A DNA stretch of 64,000 nucleotides from Sipunculus nudus. Taxonomy: Eukaryota; Annelida; Sipuncula; Golfingiida; Sipunculidae. The notes beneath the pieces are model-generated. The model saw only the letters and a program-made list of their open reading frames with translations. It did not search any database and was not told where the DNA came from. The stretch lies in NCBI GenBank assembly GCA_026874595.1, contig CM049310.1, positions 46,475,058 through 46,539,057 on the forward strand, written 5' to 3'. Every line of letters starts with the position of its first letter. Position 1 is the first letter of the stretch. Positions 60,112 through 64,000 of the stretch are shown piece by piece. The position numbers were made by a program, and so were the translations under genes.

Positions 60112-60411
60112 ACCAGACAAAGGAATCGTGAAGGGGGGACCCCCAACTACTGGGGAATGAGACCAATCTTGGAACAAAGCCCACTTGTCTGAAGTCCAGG
60201 TTTGGCAATAAAAACAGGGAACTGCCGGACCCCGGCAGGAGTCATGGTTTGAGCAATGGAAACAAGTGGGGTGGGAATCCCAAACCGGGATTACAGAACC
60301 ACAAGACACACAGTAAGTGGGGTTCTTCAAGGCGGGAAGGGAAAAGAAACACAACTTACAGTCAGTTGGCAAACTCCACCGTACAAACCAAAATGTGGAC
60401 GAATCGCGCAA
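60112..60411 (-). mobile_element. Possible fossil: Cys/His-rich gag-like piece
   Basis: The - strand is open here and encodes a compact Cys/His pattern: CVSCGSVIPVWDSH, CFHCSNHDSC, CFYCQTW. This C-x2-C...H-x2-C-x2-C...C-x2-C layout, followed by a Trp-rich stretch, resembles the zinc-binding start of gag-like proteins of tyrosine-recombinase retroelements in invertebrates. It lies upstream, in - strand sense, of the fragment at 57,935-58,265, with the pogo-type relic between. It is broken. It could instead be a small host zinc-binding exon. Confidence 0.3.
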
Positions 60412-61539
60412 TCTTTTGTCAAACAGTGGTTGTCGCTAAACAGGCATCTGTTTATCTGGTGTTGCTTTGTCAGCTTGGAAGTCTGTGCTAGGCTCTTTTT
60501 CTTCAGCTGCTTTTCCCCTTGATTCTTTAGGGGGCACTTGAATGATATGCCCTCCTTTCTTCCTCAGTCTAGAATACTGACCAGGCAGGAGGTTTCTGCT
60601 TAATAACTGTTTTTATATTTTTTGAGAAGTTTCACTGGGCTTTTCAGCAGGCCACTGTGTCACAGGTCAGGAAATGCTTGATTCCATACTTTTAAACAAG
60701 GCTATATAGTGTTAGTTTCACCCACATCCCTTTGGGTTTTATAATAAGGGCTGAAAATAAGGGCCCTGTAACACTTGGAAGTAACACTGATGTTTTCATC
60801 TTTTTTTAGGACAATGGGTCTATGGTACAGAATGTCCTTGCACTTCTTGCAAACATTCTGGTTGTTGAGAAGCCCCCATGCCTTCACAAGTCCTGGAACG
60901 GACACATTATTACAGAAACACATTTTAAATGTGTGGATTCATGATTTCAGTACACTAGATGAAACCACAGCTTGGCATGTATGAGAGCTTATGTTTGCTG
61001 TCATTCGGAAGTATCAAACATAGGGGAAAAAATACAGATTCAGAGTAATGTAATTTTAAGTTTTTAAGGAGATATGTCAAGGATCTCCCTAGACAATAAG
61101 TTAGGAGTTCATACATCCAAAAGTTACGTTTTTGCCATTTTGAGGGCAGAATGGCAAGATGGACAGCAGGGCAGGGTGAAGTCTGGTGGACAAATGACCA
61201 ATCACTACAGCTAAGCCTGACTGAAATCAGCCTATCTAAAACACTTAAAAAACTATATAAGCACAGCTTGGAGAGAAATAGACGCACACTCCATGGCACT
61301 GGAGAGACGTTGCCTGGACTCTGGTGGGGTCTTTATCCTTGGAATGTCAAAATCAATAAGCCAAAAATTGTAGCAGTCACGGGAATGTTAACCAGAACAC
61401 ATTCTAGTTCAAAATATATGTGGGTTCCTACTGGTATATGTGTCCATGTTTCAGATAGATTTCCTGTTTTGTTACTGTTGATTTGTATTTGTAATATATT
61501 CACTTACCCGAGATGGCATTGTGACTTTTTTCTTTCTTG
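60412..61539. other. No gene called; one Cys-bearing - strand frame
   Basis: The - strand frame 60,923-60,702 follows an acceptor-like CCGTTCCAG and has LLNNQNVCKKCKDIL and SVTSKCYRAL. The C-x2-C pair recalls zinc-binding transposase starts, but nothing else supports that. Frames on both strands at 60,955-61,549 are unrecognised. Confidence 0.35.
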
Positions 61540-61990
61540 GTTTCTCTGAAAGCAAAAATGTCACTAAATGAAACTAGGCATTCATTGAAGCTTGACAAAT
61601 GCATAAAACAACTGGCCCATGGCCTTGATGCTATGCAAAATTTGACATATATTATATTCATTGATAATGTTAAGATGTGGTGAAAAATATTTGTTAAAGA
61701 ACCTTGAACAATGAGTAGAATACGTTCCTGAGGCAGCGGAAATCTTACACTTCTAAAGAAGCTACTGATTTTCCCGCCTTCCTATTCTTGTAATCTCTGG
61801 AAGCAAAAGTGAAAACTAAATGAAACTAGGCATGCATTCAACATAGCTGGACTAAATGCATAAAAAAACTGGCCCATGACTATGATGCTATGCTGAATTT
61901 GACATACAGGTGATGCATATATTTATTATCAAATTTAAGATGTGGTGAAATATATTTGTTAAAGAACCTTGAACAATGAGTAGAATGATT
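61540..61990. repeat. Direct duplication, about 245-bp spacing
   Basis: AATGAAACTAGGCAT(T/G)CATT, AAATGCATAAAA...ACTGGCCCATG, AAGATGTGGTGAAA and AAGAACCTTGAACAATGAGT occur in order near 61,565-61,720 and 61,818-61,985. Confidence 0.85.
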
Positions 61991-62494
61991 TTCTACCTCA
62001 AAATCATGCTTTTAGCCCATAATCCTTAAAAGGTAATAGTGACCTATAAAAGATTTCCAAGAAAATTTTTCCAGAAACTGCCAAGATTCTGTGTTAGATG
62101 TAACAGTTTCTACATCCAAAGCATGTTCTTTCACATAGCTCAGACCCTATTTACGGTTTCCAAGATTTTACAGGGCCTCCCTGGATCTAAAATAAATTAG
62201 CAGTTACAGGGACCTCCCTGGATCTGAAATAAATTAGCAGTTACCAGGTCTAATTAAAATTAAGTGTAAAATCTGACTTATGTGGTGCTCAACATGTTCC
62301 TTCAAATATCTTGAAGAATATTGGTCAGTTTCCTTATTTTGGATGTCAAAGGAGATATTACAAATGGCCTGAACAAATTTAATATTTGCATAATCAATTT
62401 GTGGGTTACATAAATTCCAGTTTGCATAACCCATTCAATTTAGTGTAACCCATCTAATTTTTCCGTCTAAGAAATATGAAATATATACATTATG
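61991..62494. other. No gene seen; one short tandem duplication
   Basis: GACCTCCCTGGATCTGAAAT or a one-base variant with AAATTAGCAGTTAC occurs twice in tandem near 62,174-62,243. The rest is unique. Confidence 0.5.
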
Positions 62495-62506
62495 TATATA
62501 TATATG

Positions 62507-62573
<67 letters not shown>

Positions 62574-62582
62574 AGAGAGAGG
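62495..62582. repeat. TA microsatellite with GA tail
   Basis: (TA)n with occasional TG/GA substitutions to about 62,571, then AAGAGAGAGAGG. Confidence 0.95.
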
Positions 62583-62865
62583 GGGTGGGAATGAATTAAG
62601 AATGATGGGATTTATATTTGATGCCAAATATTATTTGATGCCAAATATATTTGTATACTGTTTCTGTATTAACCTTTGAATAAATTCACTATTAAAAACC
62701 TTACGGTTGTTCATTCTTGGATTGTTTTTATATTTAAGAAAAGTGCAGCAGTCATATGCCAAAGAAAAGAATAAAGCACAATAAATAAATACTTTTAATT
62801 TACATAAAGTACCACTCGGAATCCATTTTAGCCATGAAAGAAAAAAAATTAGTTTACAGGAGTTT
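62583..62865. other. No gene seen
   Basis: AT-rich flank; GATGCCAAATAT is repeated near 62,620 and 62,638. Confidence 0.5.
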
Positions 62866-64000
62866 CATGGCCAAGGGCCACTTGGTGTAACTAAAAACAA
62901 TTGTGGAGGTGACGAAATCTTGGAAAATTAAATTCACCACAAAGTTCATATGTACATAGATTAGGACACTGCAACACAACAGACATAGACACAATCTTCT
63001 GATTGGGGGGCAAACTGGCCCACCCAGAGTATGAACTAGACAGGAATTATGTACATAGTAAATATAATAAAATCCAAATTGTAGATGGAAATTACAACAG
63101 ATGTTGATAGTTGAGTGGTCAGCTGTAGAATGACTGTTTGGTATCCCACTGGTGGATAGGGATCTTTAATGCACTGATTGCTGATTGGATAATCACAGCC
63201 AATTAGCAGGTTCATAAAAAGCTGACCACTAGCATCATTAACGACCTGTATACATGTATGATAAATGTAACATTAAGCAAAGAGTGAAGGTGGACTCTGG
63301 ATAAACAATCCCATGAATTGAAGCCATATATTGTTTGCAGGATTCTGCTTTCATAATCCTTTTAGAGTAACAGGAAAATTGTTAACTGGAAACCACCTGG
63401 ATATCTTAATTTTTTCCCAGTCAGCTGAGCTTGTGACGTTCATACTTGTATTTACTTAAGCTTATAATAGAACTCCAGTAAACACCAGGCCAATCTTTCG
63501 GTTCACCGTACATCCTGGAGCTGAGGGGATTGAACGCAGAGACCAGGTACCGTAGAATATCATCATTATTTACCTTACCCCTGCAAAAAAAGTGTTATGT
63601 GTCAGAAAAAGTTGAAAAGAGCAGACAATGAGCTAAAACATATAAAACTTTACATTAAAAAGTCACATGGTTTAAATATTCATGGAAAAATTTCCTCAAT
63701 GTAAAGTGGTCAGAATGTCTACAGAGAAAAGTCACAAGATGGTAAAATGTAGAAAGTGTCAACAGAGAAAGAAAAGACAGCTAACAAAATGTCTTCTTTG
63801 TGCAAGCACAGAATATTATCCATTTTGTATTCTTTTTATTTTATTCATGCATATGTGGCAATTTCTTGCCATTTTATCATTTCAGCTATATATCCTGCAT
63901 GTATCATTGTGTAAAATGCAGGCTTATTTTGTAACTTGCGGGTAAAGGTCCAGTGGCACTTCTGTTCAGTGATATGGGCCCGAAGCAGTTTATCCATGAA
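62866..64000. repeat. Second copy of the 46,373-47,140 segment (direct)
   Basis: Homology runs from CATGGCCAAGGGCCACTTGG to the window end, where TTTATCCATGAA still matches, so the duplication continues past 64,000. About 62,940-63,315 is absent from the first copy. The frame at 63,682-63,945 is also broken in the first copy and is not called. Confidence 0.85.
63456..63580 (-). CDS. E1-like exon of the inverted paralogue, copy 2
   Basis: On the - strand TTTTTTGCAG ends at 63,581, and a donor TTAA|GTAAATAC follows 63,456. The frame is open across the exon: DDILRYLVSAFNPLSSRM, then EPKDWPGVYWSS and ISL. The last base leaves the same phase as E1. Compared with E1 from the RYLVSAFNP patch onward, the length changes are whole codons (near TVYSGDK and near DEVN), as expected under coding selection. 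The first about 20 bp align poorly, and the acceptor phase would differ from E1, so the 5' junction may be wrong or damaged. It is the best candidate for a working first-known exon of the inverted gene. Confidence 0.45.

Noticed and set aside
59950-60208. Pro-rich and Gly-rich frames on both strands
   Set aside because: Created by the poly-C tract; the part beyond the tract is dealt with separately.

Overview
The window is eukaryotic, AT-rich and gene-poor. It is most likely from a mollusc, probably a bivalve. The basis is repeated copies of a dispersed element that opens TTTTTAGCTCAGCTGA, often followed by GTCC-rich sequence, and closes TCAGCTGAGC...CATGGCCCATGGGCCACTTGT; I recognise this from bivalve genomes, but it was not searched. 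No prokaryotic gene organisation, tRNA gene, rRNA gene or CRISPR array is visible. Most of the 64 kb is tandem repeats, dispersed elements and transposon remnants.

Host genes. The only convincing host coding sequence is a gene family I do not recognise. On the + strand, a 132-bp exon (E1, 6,321-6,452) and a long exon (E2, 9,421-10,133) share a phase-1 junction and encode a basic, coiled, NLS-bearing protein with a Q/L/P-rich tail. A third homologous block (E3, about 11,730-12,060) follows but is degraded. Copies of all three exons occur again on the - strand in the order expected of an inverted paralogue: E1-like at 63.5 and 46.6 kb, three E2-like pieces at 30.7, 28.4 and 27.6 kb, and E3-like at 18.2 kb. 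The layout is therefore two convergent relatives of one gene, spread over about 57 kb. The E2-like pieces sit inside a minisatellite of about 108 bp.

Region by region. 0.4-6.2 kb: mollusc dispersed repeats and a 280-bp satellite carrying GGTGGCGCCACC palindromes. 6.3-12.1 kb: the + strand gene. 12.1-13.3 kb: a minisatellite closed by inverted repeats. 14.6-16.0 and 24.3-26.2 kb: two copies of a non-autonomous DNA transposon with TA target duplications. 18-24 kb: the E3-like exon, a 105-bp array broken by a tRNA-derived SINE, and a dispersed element. 26.5-30.8 kb: minisatellite plus exon copies. 35-43.5 kb: three tandem arrays (periods about 1.2 kb, 31 bp and about 150 bp). 44-48 kb: dispersed elements, one E1-like copy and a 233-bp array. 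48.6-50.2 kb: unrecognised coding-like - strand pieces. 50.3-53.9 kb: a 67-bp array of about 54 units. 54.9-56.0 kb: a broken Mutator-like transposase. 57.9-60.4 kb: possible fossil retroelement pieces with a broken pogo/Tigger transposase between them. 62.9-64.0 kb: a second copy of the 46.4-47.1 kb segment carrying another E1-like exon, cut by the window edge.

Limits. All homology statements come from reading the sequence by eye. Family names are from remembered motifs, not searches. Array boundaries are good to a few tens of bases.
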